In this document: positions 30,977 to 43,596 of the stretch, piece by piece
How positions within the stretch are numbered: position 1 is the first letter of the stretch
Layout of the letters: each line of letters starts with the position of its first letter
Source of the DNA: Halomonas alkalicola
GTDB lineage: Bacteria; Pseudomonadota; Gammaproteobacteria; Pseudomonadales; Halomonadaceae
DNA: 64,000 nt
Assembly (NCBI RefSeq): GCF_030704205.1
Contig: NZ_CP131913.1
Location: 1,364,001 to 1,428,000, forward strand
Direction of reading: 5' to 3'
Notes under the pieces: model-generated
What the model was told of the DNA's origin: nothing
What the model saw: only the letters and a program-made list of their open reading frames with translations
The model's database searches: none
Position numbers and translations under genes: made by a program

Positions 30977-32363
30977 TCTGGCGCGCTCCTGCCTGTCCCC
31001 CCTGGCCGGGCGCCTCCGGAAGGGGGAGTGCAAAGTGCTCGGGCGCCACCGTCCAGGGACGATGCCGGCCGCTGCCCGGGGGCAGCACGGCGATCTCGGG
31101 CAGCCAGTGCGCCACGTAGGCCCCGTCGGGATCGTAGCGCGCGGCCTGCCAGAGCACATCGAAACGGTGCCCGCGGGGGTCACGCCCGACGCCGGCCACA
31201 TAGCGCCAGTTGCCCCAGTTGCTGGACACATCGAAGTCGATCAGCGCATGCTCGAACCAGGCCGCACCCAGCCGCCAGTCGACGCCGAGCTCATGGACCA
31301 GGTAGCTGGCCACGTTCTGGCGAGCCCGGTTGGAGAGCCAGCCGGTGGCGGCGAGCTCGCGCATGGCCGCGTCGATGAAGGGCATCCCGGTGCCCCCCTC
31401 GCACCAGGCCCGGAAGGCGTCACTCCTCGGGGGAAGCCTGCGGGGGCCGAAGAGCGCCGCCCCCTCCTGGCGGGCCGCCCAGTGAAAATAGTCCCGCCAT
31501 AGCAGCTCGAAGATGACCCAGCCGCTCGACTCATTGGCACCATGCCGGGCCTCCCAGGCTCGCACCGCATCGTGCACCTGGCGCGCCGACAGGCAGCCGT
31601 GGGCCAGCCAGGCCGAGAACCGGGTGGAGAAGTCGGCGCCCAGCAGACCGTTACGCGTCTGCTTGTAGCGAGCCACGGCACCGCTTTGCCACAGGTAGTG
31701 ATCCAAGCGCGCCAGCCCCTCGGCCTCGCCGCCGACGAAGCGATAGGCCGTACGCTTGTCGGGGGTCCAGGACGCCGCCCGGCTGCACACCTTGCCCAGG
31801 GGCGGGAAGCCGCGGGGGGCCGCCTCGGGCCAGGGCGGCAGGGTCACGGGGGCCGGCAGCGCCGCCGACACCGCCCCGGCACGCTCCACCCTGCGGCGAA
31901 AGGCCGAGAAGCTCCCCGGCAGGGCCGCCACCGGGACCGGCAGGCTCGCCTCGTCCAGCAGCAGCCCGCTGTCGGGCTGGCACAGCGCGACGCCCTCCCC
32001 CAGGCGCTCGGCCAGCCGGTGTACCTGCTGGGCCTCGTCCCGCCCGGCATCGCGGCGAACCCGCACCTGACTGGCCCCGTGCCGGTCGGCGAGCTCGGCG
32101 ACCACCATCACCGGGTCGCCCACCCGCACCAGCAGGTCGCTGCCGCGCCTGAGCAGCTCCCCACGCAGGGCGATCAGGCTCTCCCACAGGAACCGCAGCC
32201 GGGCCGGCCCGATGCGCGCCGCCTCGAGGCCAGGCAGGGTCTCCAGCCAGGCCCGATCGAGCACGTAGACGCAGAGCAGCTGCTCGGGCGGGGTCTCGAA
32301 CTGGAACAGGGGGTTGTCGGCGAGACGCAGGTCGTGGCGCAGCCAGGCAAGGGTCAGGCTCAT
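30969..32363 (-). CDS. DASH-type cryptochrome / photolyase
   Basis: A 464-residue flavoprotein of the DASH branch. The antenna domain begins LAWLRHDLRLADNPLF. The FAD domain shows YKQTRNGLLGADFSTRFSAW, a DASH hallmark, then GMPFIDAAMRELAATGWLSNRARQNVAS, FDVSSNWGNWRYVAGVG and a YDPDGAYVAHWLPE end. DASH proteins repair cyclobutane dimers in single-stranded or looped DNA and may signal. The ATG at 32363 overlaps the DUF2256 stop in ATGA, so it is coupled to the small upstream gene. Confidence 0.9.
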   Translation of the reverse strand: MSLTLAWLRHDLRLADNPLFQFETPPEQLLCVYVLDRAWLETLPGLEAARIGPARLRFLWESLIALRGELLRRGSDLLVRVGDPVMVVAELADRHGASQVRVRRDAGRDEAQQVHRLAERLGEGVALCQPDSGLLLDEASLPVPVAALPGSFSAFRRRVERAGAVSAALPAPVTLPPWPEAAPRGFPPLGKVCSRAASWTPDKRTAYRFVGGEAEGLARLDHYLWQSGAVARYKQTRNGLLGADFSTRFSAWLAHGCLSARQVHDAVRAWEARHGANESSGWVIFELLWRDYFHWAARQEGAALFGPRRLPPRSDAFRAWCEGGTGMPFIDAAMRELAATGWLSNRARQNVASYLVHELGVDWRLGAAWFEHALIDFDVSSNWGNWRYVAGVGRDPRGHRFDVLWQAARYDPDGAYVAHWLPEIAVLPPGSGRHRPWTVAPEHFALPLPEAPGQGGQAGARQSG

Positions 32364-32512
32364 GTGGCCCTCCCCGCGCGGCGCGCCTCGCGGCGGCAGC
32401 GCTCGCTGCAGAAGCGCACCTCCGCCCAGCAGCGCGCCCACTTGCGTCGCCAGGCAAAGGGTCGTTGGCAGTGGCCGCAGGTCTTGCTGGGCAGGTGAGG
32501 TTTGAGGTGCAC
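32360..32512 (-). CDS. Small zinc-ribbon-like DUF2256 protein
   Basis: A 50-residue protein beginning with GTG (32512): VHLKPHLPSKTCGHCQRPF, then WRRKWARCWAEVRFCSERCR and a basic tail. Two cysteine pairs, CGHC and CSERC, with an intervening WRRKWARCW are the DUF2256 (PF10013) pattern. Upstream, an in-frame stop precedes the GTG, so the start is well bounded. Its TGA overlaps the DASH cryptochrome ATG. DUF2256 is known to occur beside or fused to photolyases. Function is unknown; a structural zinc site is likely. Confidence 0.85.
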   Translation of the reverse strand: MHLKPHLPSKTCGHCQRPFAWRRKWARCWAEVRFCSERCRREARRAGRAT

Positions 32513-32543
32513 GATGGGGCCCCATCTTCATGGACAGAGCCTC

Positions 32544-32572
32544 ATTATCGTACAACAAGTGTATAACTTAAA
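32544..32572 (-). promoter_or_regulatory. Candidate promoter with dyad TACA-N5-TGTA in the spacer
   Basis: On the minus strand a TTTAAG-like -35 and a GATAAT -10, 17 bases apart, precede the DUF2256 gene by about 31 bases. The dyad TACA-N5-TGTA at 32551-32563 lies in the spacer, the position used by MerR-family activators. A related TACA-TT-TGTA dyad precedes the DCC-family gene at 46060. No regulator gene is in the window; light or stress control is inference. Confidence 0.35.
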
Positions 32573-32596
32573 GCCCGCCTGCCCTCCTCACGGCAG

Positions 32597-32618
32597 AAGG
32601 CCGCCCGGAGGCGGCCTT
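32597..32618. terminator. Stem-loop after the minus-strand Mrp operon
   Basis: A perfect 9-base inverted repeat, AAGGCCGCC and GGCGGCCTT, with a 4-base loop, lies 23 bases beyond the mnhG stop codon. No strong T-tract follows on the minus strand. Confidence 0.5.
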
Positions 32619-32640
32619 CGACGGGCAGCGTCAGCATGGA

Positions 32641-33045
32641 TCAGGAGGGGTCGCTCTCCTTCGGCTCGCGCCGGGCGTTGGCCTCGGTCTCGTGGCCGCT
32701 CTTCAGCTCGTGGGTGAGCGGGTCATAGTTGGGACGCAGCTCATCCTTGACCGTGCCGCTCCACAGCTTGGAACCCACGAAGTAGCCGGCTCGGCCGATG
32801 ATGTGGGCCGCCACCGGGGCGGTCATCAGGATGAAGACGATGATGGCGAAGGCGCGAGCCGCCACCCCCACCTCGGCGAAGTGCATCGCCACCGCCAGCA
32901 TGACCAGGATCACCCCCAGGGCCGCGGCCTTGGTGGTGGCGTGCATGCGGGTCAACAGGTCGGGCAGGCGCAGGATGCCCAGCGACGCCAGCAGCATCAG
33001 CAGGGCGCCGGCGATGACGAAGGTGCCCTTGATGAACTCAATCAT
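32641..33045 (-). CDS. mnhG: Mrp antiporter subunit G, minus-strand operon
   Basis: A 134-residue protein with three membrane segments and an acidic C-terminal tail. Family landmarks are LLASLGILRLPDLLTRMHATTKAAALGVILVMLAVA and FILMTAPVAAHIIGRAGYFVG. The ATG at 33045 follows GGAGG and overlaps mnhF by eight bases. MnhG/MrpG is a small accessory subunit of the Na+/H+ antiporter complex. This is the last gene of the operon; a stem-loop follows. Confidence 0.92.
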   Translation of the reverse strand: MIEFIKGTFVIAGALLMLLASLGILRLPDLLTRMHATTKAAALGVILVMLAVAMHFAEVGVAARAFAIIVFILMTAPVAAHIIGRAGYFVGSKLWSGTVKDELRPNYDPLTHELKSGHETEANARREPKESDPS

Positions 33046-33307
33046 CGCGCGGTCCTCCACGTTCCAGGAAGCGGGCGAAACCGATGGCGGCCAGGAAGCC
33101 CATCAGGGCGATGACGATGGCCGCATCGATGAAGCTCGAGACGTCGGACTTGATGGCGTAGACGCCCACCAGGCCCACGACGATGCTGGCGAAGAGCTCC
33201 AGGGCCACCACCCGGTCGGGCAGGCTCGGCCCGCGCACCACGCGCACGAAGCAGAGGATCAGGGCGAGGCTCATGATGACCTGGCTGATCAGTATCACGA
33301 TATCCAT
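33038..33307 (-). CDS. mnhF: Mrp antiporter subunit F, minus-strand operon
   Basis: An 89-residue protein with three membrane segments. CFVRVVRGPSLPDRVVALELFASIVVGLVGVYAI is the conserved MrpF core, and FIDAAIVIALMGFLAAIGFARFLE is the C-terminal helix. It lies 21 bases after mnhE and overlaps mnhG. It is a small membrane subunit of the complex, required for antiport in studied Mrp systems. Confidence 0.93.
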   Translation of the reverse strand: MDIVILISQVIMSLALILCFVRVVRGPSLPDRVVALELFASIVVGLVGVYAIKSDVSSFIDAAIVIALMGFLAAIGFARFLERGGPRDD

Positions 33308-33328
33308 GCGGGTACCTCGCGGCCAGGC

Positions 33329-33802
33329 TCAGCGAAACAGTTCCAGGGCACGGTATTCCATTTCCTTGAGGTTGCGGCGCAGCTCCTCCTCATCGTCGAG
33401 GAACATGGCGTGGATGTAGAGCACCTTGCGGTCGTCGGAGACGTCCAGGCTCAGGGTGCCGGGGGTCAGGGAGATCAGGTTCGCCACCATGGTGATCTCG
33501 AGCTCGGTACGCGCCTCCAGGGGCATGGCGATCACCCCGGGCTTCATGTGCCAGGGCGGGGTCAGGATGTCGAAGGCCACCTTGAGGTTGGCCATCAAGA
33601 GCTCCTTGATGAAGAAGCCGATGAAGCCCAGGATCCTCGGGATACGCGCGGGATAGCCCTGCAGGGCCTCCACCTGGGGCTCGATCAGCACCAGGGCGAT
33701 GAAGCCGAACACCAGCCCCACCACCAGGTTGAGGCCGGTGAAGTCGCCGCTCAGCACGACCCAGGCCAGGGCCAGCAGCAGGTTCCAGATGGCTCCGGTC
33801 AT
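33329..33802 (-). CDS. mnhE: Mrp antiporter subunit E, minus-strand operon
   Basis: A 157-residue subunit. Two to three N-terminal membrane segments are followed by a cytoplasmic domain with FFIKELLMANLKVAFDILTP, ANLISLTPGTLSLDVSDDRKVLYIHAMF and an EELRRNLKEMEYR helix. The NLISLTPGT motif is diagnostic for MrpE. It overlaps mnhD by four bases. Confidence 0.93.
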   Translation of the reverse strand: MTGAIWNLLLALAWVVLSGDFTGLNLVVGLVFGFIALVLIEPQVEALQGYPARIPRILGFIGFFIKELLMANLKVAFDILTPPWHMKPGVIAMPLEARTELEITMVANLISLTPGTLSLDVSDDRKVLYIHAMFLDDEEELRRNLKEMEYRALELFR

Positions 33803-35376
33803 GGGCTTGCCTCCTCGCTTGCCGGCGCCTCGATGAGGGCCTCGCTGACATCCACGTTACCGCCCAGCACGGCCTCGATGTAGCCCTGGGGGTTCATCAG
33901 CTGCTCGCCGATGGTGTTCATCAGGCCCATCAGCGGCTCGGCGAAGACGCCGATCAAAAGCGACAGCGCCGCCAGCACCCCCACCGGCAGGGTCATCAGC
34001 CACAGGCTGGGCTTGACCATGCGGCCATCGTCGCCCACCACGGTCTCCTGCTCGGGCACCAGGTTCTCCTCGGGCAGCGCCTTCCAGAACACCTCGTTCC
34101 AGATCTTGACCATGGAGTAGAGGGTCATCAAGCCCACCGCCAGGGCGATGCCGGTGACCACGTAGGCCTCGGCCTCGATGCCGGCGCGCACGATCACGAA
34201 CTTGGCGAAGAAGCCCGACAGCGGCGGGATGCCGGCCAGGGAGAAGGCGGAGAGGAAGAAGGCCACGGCGAGCCAGGGGCGCTCCTTGTAGAGCCCGCCC
34301 ATCTTCTTGAGCTGGTAGGTGCCCTGCAGGCGCCGGGTGATGCCGCTGATCAGGAAGAGGTTGGTCTTGACCACGATGTTGTGCATCACCGCGAAGATGC
34401 CGCCGGCGATCGCCAGGGGCGTGTAGAGCGCCAGGCCCAGGATCATGTAGCCGATCTGGCTGACGATATGGAACGACAGGATGCGGCGGAACTCGTACTG
34501 GGCCGCCGCCCCCAGCACCCCGGTGACCATGGTCAGGGCCGCGCCCCAGATCAGCAGGTCCTGAGTGTAGTCCAGGGTCTCGTCGAACATCAGGGTGAAG
34601 ACCCGGAACAGCGAGTAGACCCCCACCTTGGTGAGCAGGCCGGCGAACAGCGCCGACACCGCCACCGGCGGCGTGTGGTAGGAGGCCGGCAGCCAGAAGA
34701 ACAGCGGGAAGGCCGCCGCCTTGATGCCGAAGGCCACCATGAACATCACCGCCAGCACCTCCACCATGCCCTGGTGCTCCGCCTCGTGGAGGCGCAGGGC
34801 GATGTCGGCCATGTTGAGGGTGCCTACCATGCCGTAGGTCAGGCCGATGGCGGTCAGGAAGATCACCGAGGCCAGCAGGTTGAGGGTCACGTACTTGATC
34901 GCCCCCTCCATCTGGGCCTTCTCGCCGCCGAGGATCAGCAGCGCGAAGCTCGCCACCAGCATCACCTCGAACCAGACGTAGAGGTTGAAGATGTCGCCGG
35001 TGAGGAAGGCACCGGCGACCCCGGCCAGCAGCAGGTGCATCAGCGGGTAGTAGCCGAACTTCTCGTGATCCGGCCCGGTGGAGGCCAGCGAGTAGACGGC
35101 CAGCGCCAGGCCGATCAGGGCGGTGAGCACGATCATCACCGCGCTGAGCATGTCGGCCACCAGGGTGATGCCATAGGGGGCCTCCCAGCCCCCCATCTGG
35201 ATGGTCACGTAGCCATCCTGGTGCACCGAGGTGAACAGCCACAGCGAGACCACCAGCAGGGCCAGGTTGCCGGCCACGGCGGTGAAGCGTTGCATGGGCC
35301 GCGAGCGCCAGAAGAGCAGCGAGATGGCGCCCGACAGCAGCGGCAGGAGGACGGGAAGTGCGACTTCGGGCCTCAC
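33799..35376 (-). CDS. mnhD: Mrp antiporter subunit D, minus-strand operon
   Basis: A 525-residue polytopic protein related to NuoN/NuoL proton-translocating subunits. Landmarks include [24 protein letters not shown] near residue 122, with the conserved membrane glutamate, [23 protein letters not shown] with the key lysine, [14 protein letters not shown], and [19 protein letters not shown]. It forms one of two large ion-conducting modules of the complex, together with subunit A. It overlaps mnhC by four bases. Confidence 0.95.
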   Translation of the reverse strand: MRPEVALPVLLPLLSGAISLLFWRSRPMQRFTAVAGNLALLVVSLWLFTSVHQDGYVTIQMGGWEAPYGITLVADMLSAVMIVLTALIGLALAVYSLASTGPDHEKFGYYPLMHLLLAGVAGAFLTGDIFNLYVWFEVMLVASFALLILGGEKAQMEGAIKYVTLNLLASVIFLTAIGLTYGMVGTLNMADIALRLHEAEHQGMVEVLAVMFMVAFGIKAAAFPLFFWLPASYHTPPVAVSALFAGLLTKVGVYSLFRVFTLMFDETLDYTQDLLIWGAALTMVTGVLGAAAQYEFRRILSFHIVSQIGYMILGLALYTPLAIAGGIFAVMHNIVVKTNLFLISGITRRLQGTYQLKKMGGLYKERPWLAVAFFLSAFSLAGIPPLSGFFAKFVIVRAGIEAEAYVVTGIALAVGLMTLYSMVKIWNEVFWKALPEENLVPEQETVVGDDGRMVKPSLWLMTLPVGVLAALSLLIGVFAEPLMGLMNTIGEQLMNPQGYIEAVLGGNVDVSEALIEAPASEEASP

Positions 35377-35720
35377 GTGTCGGTATCCTTCATCTTGTCC
35401 AGGTCATCGGCCTTGACGATCTCGTAGGCCCGGCGAATCAGCACCACGGCGAAGGCGAGCACGCCGAAGGCGATCACGATGGCGGTCAGCACCACCGCCT
35501 GGGGCAGCGGGTCGGCCACCGCCCCGGCGGGCGCCAGCATGCCCTCGGGAATCAGCGGCGGCGCCCCGCGGGTCATGCCCGCCGAGGTGAAGATCAGCAG
35601 GTTGGCGGCGTTCGACAGCAGCATCAGCCCGATCACCAGCTTGACGATGGAGCGACGCAGCATCAGGAAGATCGCGGCGGCATACATCATGCCGATGGCC
35701 AGCGCCATCACGGGTTCCAT
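35373..35720 (-). CDS. mnhC: Mrp antiporter subunit C, minus-strand operon
   Basis: A 115-residue NuoK-like subunit with three membrane helices. [31 protein letters not shown] is the conserved second helix, and [31 protein letters not shown] is the signature third helix. It overlaps mnhD and follows mnhB by 30 bases. Confidence 0.94.
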   Translation of the reverse strand: MEPVMALAIGMMYAAAIFLMLRRSIVKLVIGLMLLSNAANLLIFTSAGMTRGAPPLIPEGMLAPAGAVADPLPQAVVLTAIVIAFGVLAFAVVLIRRAYEIVKADDLDKMKDTDT

Positions 35721-35750
35721 GGGGCATCTCCTGTCCGGTGGGCGGCGTTC

Positions 35751-36182
35751 TCAGGGCTCATCCTTGTCCACCTCCATCAGCGTCATCACCATGGTCAGCA
35801 CCGAGCCGAGCACGGCCAGGTAGACGCCGATATCGAAGATCAGCGGCGTCGAGGCCTTGAAGTCGATGCCGGGAATCTCCCACCACTGGGCGGTGAGGAA
35901 GGCTTCGCCGACGAACCAGGCCGGCACCACCGAGATCATGCCCAGCAGCAGGCCCATGCCGATCAGGTCGCGGGGGTCGAGCATGCGCAGCACCTCCTTG
36001 GTGGCGCTGACCCCGAAGGCGAACAGGTAGAGGGTGAAGGCACCGGCGGCCACCAGGCCGGCGATGACGCCGCCGCCGGGCTCGTCGTGGCCGCGCAGCA
36101 GCAGGAAGATAGAGAACAACAGTTGCAGCGGCATCAGCATCCGTGCCGCCGTGTTGAGGATGATGGTGCCGGACTTAACCAT
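35751..36182 (-). CDS. mnhB: Mrp antiporter subunit B, minus-strand operon
   Basis: A 143-residue membrane subunit. [32 protein letters not shown] carries the MrpB signature RGHDEPGGG, and [24 protein letters not shown] is the last helix. In this operon B is a separate gene, while in the plus-strand operon the equivalent domain is fused to A. The ATG at 36182 overlaps the mnhA stop by eight bases. Confidence 0.93.
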   Translation of the reverse strand: MVKSGTIILNTAARMLMPLQLLFSIFLLLRGHDEPGGGVIAGLVAAGAFTLYLFAFGVSATKEVLRMLDPRDLIGMGLLLGMISVVPAWFVGEAFLTAQWWEIPGIDFKASTPLIFDIGVYLAVLGSVLTMVMTLMEVDKDEP

Positions 36183-38505
36183 CGGCGTTCTCCTTGGTCG
36201 CAGCACTCTTCTTCGGCTTCTCCGGGGCGCGCAGCTTGAGCATGGCGAAGACCCCGATGGCGGCCAGCGCCAGCACGAAGATCTCGCCCAGGGTATCCAG
36301 CGAGCGGTAGTCCACCAGAATCACGTTGACGATATTGCGCCCGTAGGCCAGCGGCGCGCTGTTGGCGATCATGTAGTCGGAGATCGGCACGAACTGGTCG
36401 ATGCTCCAGGAGGTGAGCACCAGCAGGGTGATCAGCCCGCCCAGGCTGCCGGCCACGGCCACGTCGCGCACCCGCTCCAGGGGAGTGGAGAGGCTCGAGA
36501 AGCGCGGCAGGCGGAACAGCACCAGCACCAGCAGGATCACTGTCAGGGTCTCCACCAGCAGCTGGGTGATGCCGAGGTCGGGGGCGCTGAAGAGGATGAA
36601 GATCAGCGCGATGGAGAAGCCCATGATGCCCACCGAGACCACGGCGCCGAGCCGCGAGCGGGAGATGGTGGCGAACAGGGCGCCCATCACCATGGTGCCC
36701 ACCACGATCGCCTCGTGGAACTGCACGTCCAGGGCGACATGGAACTGGGGCGCATGGCGCAGCAGCAGCGAGTTCCCGACCAGGGCGATCAGGGTGACGA
36801 TCATCACCAGGATGTAGTTGCGCATGTAGCCGTTCTGCAGCACCCGGGTCTGCCACTCGGCGACCACTACCACGCCATCCATGAAGGCGTCGTAGCCGGC
36901 CTCCGGGCCCCGGGCGATGAGCGGGTCGAGGCGCGCCAGCCGCGCCCTGACGCGATCCCAGCGCTTGAACAGCAGGTAGCCCAGCGCCAGGCTGACCAGC
37001 GACATCAGAAGCGGCAGGTTGATGCCGTGCCACAGCGACAGCCTGACCTCCAGCGAGGTGCCGGCCACCGCCGAGGCGGCAGCGGTCAGAAGCCCGGTGC
37101 CGGCCAGGGCCGGCAGCAGGCCAAGCAGCAGCGAGAGCACGGCCAGTACCGCCGGCCCCAGCAGCATGGAGGCCGGGGCCTCGTGGGCCACCCGCGGGGT
37201 CTGGCGACGCTGGCCGAAGAAGGGCCGCAGCACCACGATGGCCGCCACGGCGATGGTCAGGATCGCCGCGGAGAAGGCAAGCAGCAGGATCAGCCACCGC
37301 CAGGCGCTCGCCTCGAGCACCGACTCGAACATCAGCTCCTTGCCGATGAAGCCGAACAGCGGTGGCACCCCGGCAAGCGACAGCGCCGCCACCATGGCCA
37401 CCACCGCGGTGATCGGCATCAGCGGCCTCAGGCCGCCCATGGCGGTGACGTCCTTGGTGCCGGTCTCGTGGTCGAGGATGCCGGCCACCATGAACAGCGC
37501 CCCCTTGTAGAGGGAGTGGGCGAGCAGGAAGGTGACGAAGGCGATCAGCGCCCCCTCGGTGCCGATGCCCAGCAGCATGGTCAGGGTGCCCAGCGCCATC
37601 ACCGTGGAGTAGGCCAGCAGCTTCTTGATGTTGGTGTGGCGGATGGCCAGGAAGGCGCCGGTGAACATGGTCAGCGCCCCCACCACCGAGAGGGTTACCG
37701 TCCACAGCTCGGTGCCGCCCAGGCTCGGCTGCAGGCGCGCCAGCAGGTAGATGCCCGCCTTGACCATGGTGGCCGAGTGCAGGTAGGCCGAGACGGGGGT
37801 GGGCGCCGCCATGGCGTTGGGCAGCCAGAAGTGGAAGGGAAACTGGGCCGACTTGGTGAAGGCGCCCAGCAGCAGGCAGATCAGCAGCGGCGTGTAGAGG
37901 TCATGGTCGCGCAGCACGTCGTCCATGGCATTGAGCTCGGAAAGCGACCAGCTGCCGCCGGCCACCCCCAGCATCGCCAGGCCCGCCATCAGCGCCAGCC
38001 CCCCCGCCACGGTGACGAAGAGCCCCTGGCGGGCCGACTTGCGCGCCTCCAGATCGGTATGGTTGAAGCCGATCAGCAGGTAGGAGGTGATGCTGGTCAG
38101 CTCCCAGAAGACGAACAGGGTGAAGAGACCGTCGGCCAGCACCAGCCCCAGCATGGAGACCATGAAGGCGAGGATCGCCAGGTGGAAGCGCACCAGGTCC
38201 GGGTGCCCCTTCAGGTAGCCCCCGGCGTAGATCAGCACGAAGGTGCCGATGCCGGTCACCAGCAGGGCAAACAGCATCGAGAGGCCGTCGACCACGAAGG
38301 TCAGGCTCATGCCGAGCGACGGCACCCACTCCATGGCGAACACCAGGGTCTCGCCGGCCATCACCGCCGGCAGCTGGGTCAGGAACCAGAGCGCCAGGGC
38401 GGCGGGGAAGGCGGCCAGGAAGAAGCTGGTACGGTCGCCGAACCAGCGATGGAAGAGCGGCGCCAGCGCGGCCAGCAGGAATCCCGATAGCACGGCGAAT
38501 TGCAT
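36175..38505 (-). CDS. mnhA: Mrp antiporter subunit A, minus-strand operon
   Basis: The 776-residue large subunit, related to NuoL with an added NuoJ-like C-terminal region. Landmarks are [21 protein letters not shown] near residue 130, [37 protein letters not shown] near 220, [13 protein letters not shown], and C-terminal [21 protein letters not shown] and [15 protein letters not shown]. With D it is thought to carry the ion pathway for Na+ extrusion. The start at 38505 has AGGAGAG upstream. It is first in the seven-gene operon mnhABCDEFG and divergent from a second Mrp operon. Confidence 0.95.
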   Translation of the reverse strand: MQFAVLSGFLLAALAPLFHRWFGDRTSFFLAAFPAALALWFLTQLPAVMAGETLVFAMEWVPSLGMSLTFVVDGLSMLFALLVTGIGTFVLIYAGGYLKGHPDLVRFHLAILAFMVSMLGLVLADGLFTLFVFWELTSITSYLLIGFNHTDLEARKSARQGLFVTVAGGLALMAGLAMLGVAGGSWSLSELNAMDDVLRDHDLYTPLLICLLLGAFTKSAQFPFHFWLPNAMAAPTPVSAYLHSATMVKAGIYLLARLQPSLGGTELWTVTLSVVGALTMFTGAFLAIRHTNIKKLLAYSTVMALGTLTMLLGIGTEGALIAFVTFLLAHSLYKGALFMVAGILDHETGTKDVTAMGGLRPLMPITAVVAMVAALSLAGVPPLFGFIGKELMFESVLEASAWRWLILLLAFSAAILTIAVAAIVVLRPFFGQRRQTPRVAHEAPASMLLGPAVLAVLSLLLGLLPALAGTGLLTAAASAVAGTSLEVRLSLWHGINLPLLMSLVSLALGYLLFKRWDRVRARLARLDPLIARGPEAGYDAFMDGVVVVAEWQTRVLQNGYMRNYILVMIVTLIALVGNSLLLRHAPQFHVALDVQFHEAIVVGTMVMGALFATISRSRLGAVVSVGIMGFSIALIFILFSAPDLGITQLLVETLTVILLVLVLFRLPRFSSLSTPLERVRDVAVAGSLGGLITLLVLTSWSIDQFVPISDYMIANSAPLAYGRNIVNVILVDYRSLDTLGEIFVLALAAIGVFAMLKLRAPEKPKKSAATKENADG

Positions 38506-38900
38506 CAAGGTCACTCTCCTGGTCGGGTTCGTTCGAAGGTCCAAGGTTCGCAGATCGGGCCCAGCTGACCCAGGTCAGCATTCGCCTAATGGATGACGCG
38601 GCGCAGCACCCCGGAGCCTGTTTATCAATAGAGAAAGCCTATAGACTCTCGCCGGCGAGTGGCAAGAACGGGCCACATATCACCTTAAACGAAAGTCGGC
38701 ATTGTATCATTAGTGAATGATTATCATGCAAATTTTCGCCGTGCCCGGTTGCCGCACACCAGCGCCTCGATCCCCCACCAGGGCATCGAGATGAACACGA
38801 GCCGGGCGGTGACGTGGCTGCCCGGGCCACAGCGCACCCCGTACCCCCGGTGCCCGGCCTGGCCAGTTGTGCCCCCGCCATTGCGTGGATGAGCAAACCG
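38506..38900. promoter_or_regulatory. Shared control region between the two divergent Mrp operons
   Basis: This 395 bp gap contains no credible gene. It holds a perfect 7-base hairpin, GCTGACC with GGTCAGC, at 38564-38579 in the presumed leader of the minus-strand mnhA. There is an A/T-rich patch at 38701-38740 containing the dyad ATCATT-N4-AATGAT (38706-38721), probably part of a promoter. The remainder is GC-rich without clear signals. Both operons should start here, so salt- or pH-responsive control would be expected here; I see no motif I can assign. Confidence 0.5.
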
Positions 38901-41716
<2,816 letters not shown>

Positions 41717-41717
<1 letters not shown>

Positions 41718-42058
41718 TGGAAGCCCTCTTCTCGCTGGTGGTCGGCGTGCTCACCGCCAGCGGCATCTACCTGCTGCTGCGCGGGCGCACCTTCCCGGTC
41801 ATCGTCGGCCTCGCCCTGCTCGGCTATGCGGTAAACCTCTTCCTCTTCTCCACCGGCGGCCTGCACACCCACGCCGCGGCGGTGATCGGCGAGTCGATCA
41901 GCCCCGCCGACCCGCTGCCCCAGGCGCTGGTGCTCACCGCCATCGTCATCGGCTTCGCCATGACCGCCTTCGTGGTGATCCTGGCGATCCGCGCGCGCAG
42001 CGAGCTGGGCAGCGACCACGTCGATGGGCAGTCCGGTGAAGCGGGAGACGCGAAATGA
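41717..42058 (+). CDS. mrpC: Mrp antiporter subunit C, plus-strand operon
   Basis: A 113-residue NuoK-like subunit with three membrane helices. GIYLLLRGRTFPVIVGLALLGYAVNLFLFSTGG and DPLPQALVLTAIVIGFAMTAFVVILAIRA correspond to the MrpC signatures. TGATG couples it to the A/B gene, and its stop overlaps mrpD by four bases. Confidence 0.94.
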
Positions 42059-43596
42059 TGCAGCACCTGATCACCCTGCCGGTGCTGATCCCGATGATCG
42101 GCGCCATGGCGCTGCTGCTGGCCAGCCAGGCCAGCGACACCCGGCGGCGCCAGCTGAGCGTGGCGCTGTGCGCGGCCCAGGTGCTGGTCAGCGCCTGGCT
42201 GCTGCATGGCGCCGCCGGCGGCGGGCTGCTCTTCTATGCCCTGGGCAACTGGCATGCCCCCTTCGGCATCGTGCTGATGCTGGATCGGCTCTCCGCGCTG
42301 ATGCTCGTCCTTACCGCGGTGCTGGCGCTGGGCTGCGTGCTTTTCGCCAGCGCCGGCGAGGACGCCCGGGGCAGCAACTTCCATGGCCTCTTCCAGCTGC
42401 AGCTGATGGGGCTCAACGGGGCCTTCCTGACCGGCGACCTGTTCAACCTCTTCGTCTTCTTCGAGATCCTGCTGCTGGCCTCCTATGCCCTGCTGATGCA
42501 CGGCGGCGGCAAGGAGCGCATCGGCGCCGGTCTGCACTACGTGATCCTCAACCTGGCGGGCTCGGCGCTCTTCCTGGTGGCGCTGGGGGTGCTCTACGGC
42601 GCCACCGGCACCCTCAACATGGCCGACATGGCGCGTCGTGTCGCGGTGATGTCCGGCGACCAGGCGGCGCTGGTGACCGCCGGCGCCCTGCTGCTGATCG
42701 TGGTGTTCAGCCTCAAGGCCGCCCTGCTGCCCCTCTACTTCTGGCTGCCACGCACCTATGCCGCCGCCCCGGCGCCGGTGGCCGCGCTGTTCGCCATCAT
42801 GACCAAGGTGGGGCTCTACGCCATCCTGCGGGTGCAGTCGCTGATCTTCGGCGAGTCGCCCGCCGCCGAGGCGATCACCGCCTGGCTGTGGTGGTCGGGG
42901 CTGGCCACCATCGCCCTGGCCGGGGTCGGCGTGCTGGCGGCCCGGGACCTGCGCACCCTGGTGGCCTACCTGGTGCTGGTCTCGGTGGGCACCCTGCTGG
43001 CCGGCCTGGCCCTGGGCTCCGTGGACGCCGTCGGCGCCCTGCTCTACTACCTGCCCCACACCACCCTGGCGTGCGGGGCGCTCTACCTGATCGCCGAGCT
43101 GATCGGCCAGCAGCGCGGCAAGGCGGGCACCCGCCTGGTGCGCGGCCGCCGCCTCTATCAGCGCCATCTGCTGGGCGGCATGTTCCTGGTCGCCGCCGTG
43201 GCGGTGGCCGGCCTCCCCCCCCTGGCCGGCGCCCTGGGCAAGCTGCTGCTGATGCAGGCCACCGAGGGAAGCGCCCGGCTGTGGCTCTGGCCCCTGCTGC
43301 TGCTGGCCGGCCTCTGCGCGCTGATCGCCATGTCCCGCGCCGGCTCGGTATTCTTCTGGGCCAGCTACAAGGGCGAGGTGGAGAGCGGCCGAGTCTCCCG
43401 GCCGCAGCTGGCGGGCGTGCTCTGGCTGCTGGCCAGCGCCCCGCTGCTGGTGGGCTTCGCCGGCCCGGTCAGCGACTACGCCCGTGATACCGCCGAACAG
43501 CTGGCCGCGCCCCAGGTCGTGGTCTCCCGGCTGCTCGGTGAATCCCCGGCCCTGCAGTTCGGCCGGCACACCATCGACGAGGGAGAGTCACCATGA
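42055..43596 (+). CDS. mrpD: Mrp antiporter subunit D, plus-strand operon
   Basis: A 513-residue antiporter-like subunit. FLTGDLFNLFVFFEILLLASYALL has the conserved membrane glutamate, FSLKAALLPLYFWLPRTYAAAPAPVAALFAIMTKVG has the key lysines, and YLPHTTLACGALYLIAELIG follows. The protein is clearly paralogous to the minus-strand MnhD but divergent in sequence, especially after residue 300. It overlaps both neighbours by four bases. Confidence 0.94.
   Translation: MMQHLITLPVLIPMIGAMALLLASQASDTRRRQLSVALCAAQVLVSAWLLHGAAGGGLLFYALGNWHAPFGIVLMLDRLSALMLVLTAVLALGCVLFASAGEDARGSNFHGLFQLQLMGLNGAFLTGDLFNLFVFFEILLLASYALLMHGGGKERIGAGLHYVILNLAGSALFLVALGVLYGATGTLNMADMARRVAVMSGDQAALVTAGALLLIVVFSLKAALLPLYFWLPRTYAAAPAPVAALFAIMTKVGLYAILRVQSLIFGESPAAEAITAWLWWSGLATIALAGVGVLAARDLRTLVAYLVLVSVGTLLAGLALGSVDAVGALLYYLPHTTLACGALYLIAELIGQQRGKAGTRLVRGRRLYQRHLLGGMFLVAAVAVAGLPPLAGALGKLLLMQATEGSARLWLWPLLLLAGLCALIAMSRAGSVFFWASYKGEVESGRVSRPQLAGVLWLLASAPLLVGFAGPVSDYARDTAEQLAAPQVVVSRLLGESPALQFGRHTIDEGESP

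Noticed and set aside
36034..38490. Very long open frame on the plus strand opposite mnhA
   Set aside because: It is rich in histidine, glutamine, glycine and arginine, has no recognisable domain, and mirrors the codon bias of the real gene on the other strand. Such antisense frames are expected in GC-rich DNA.
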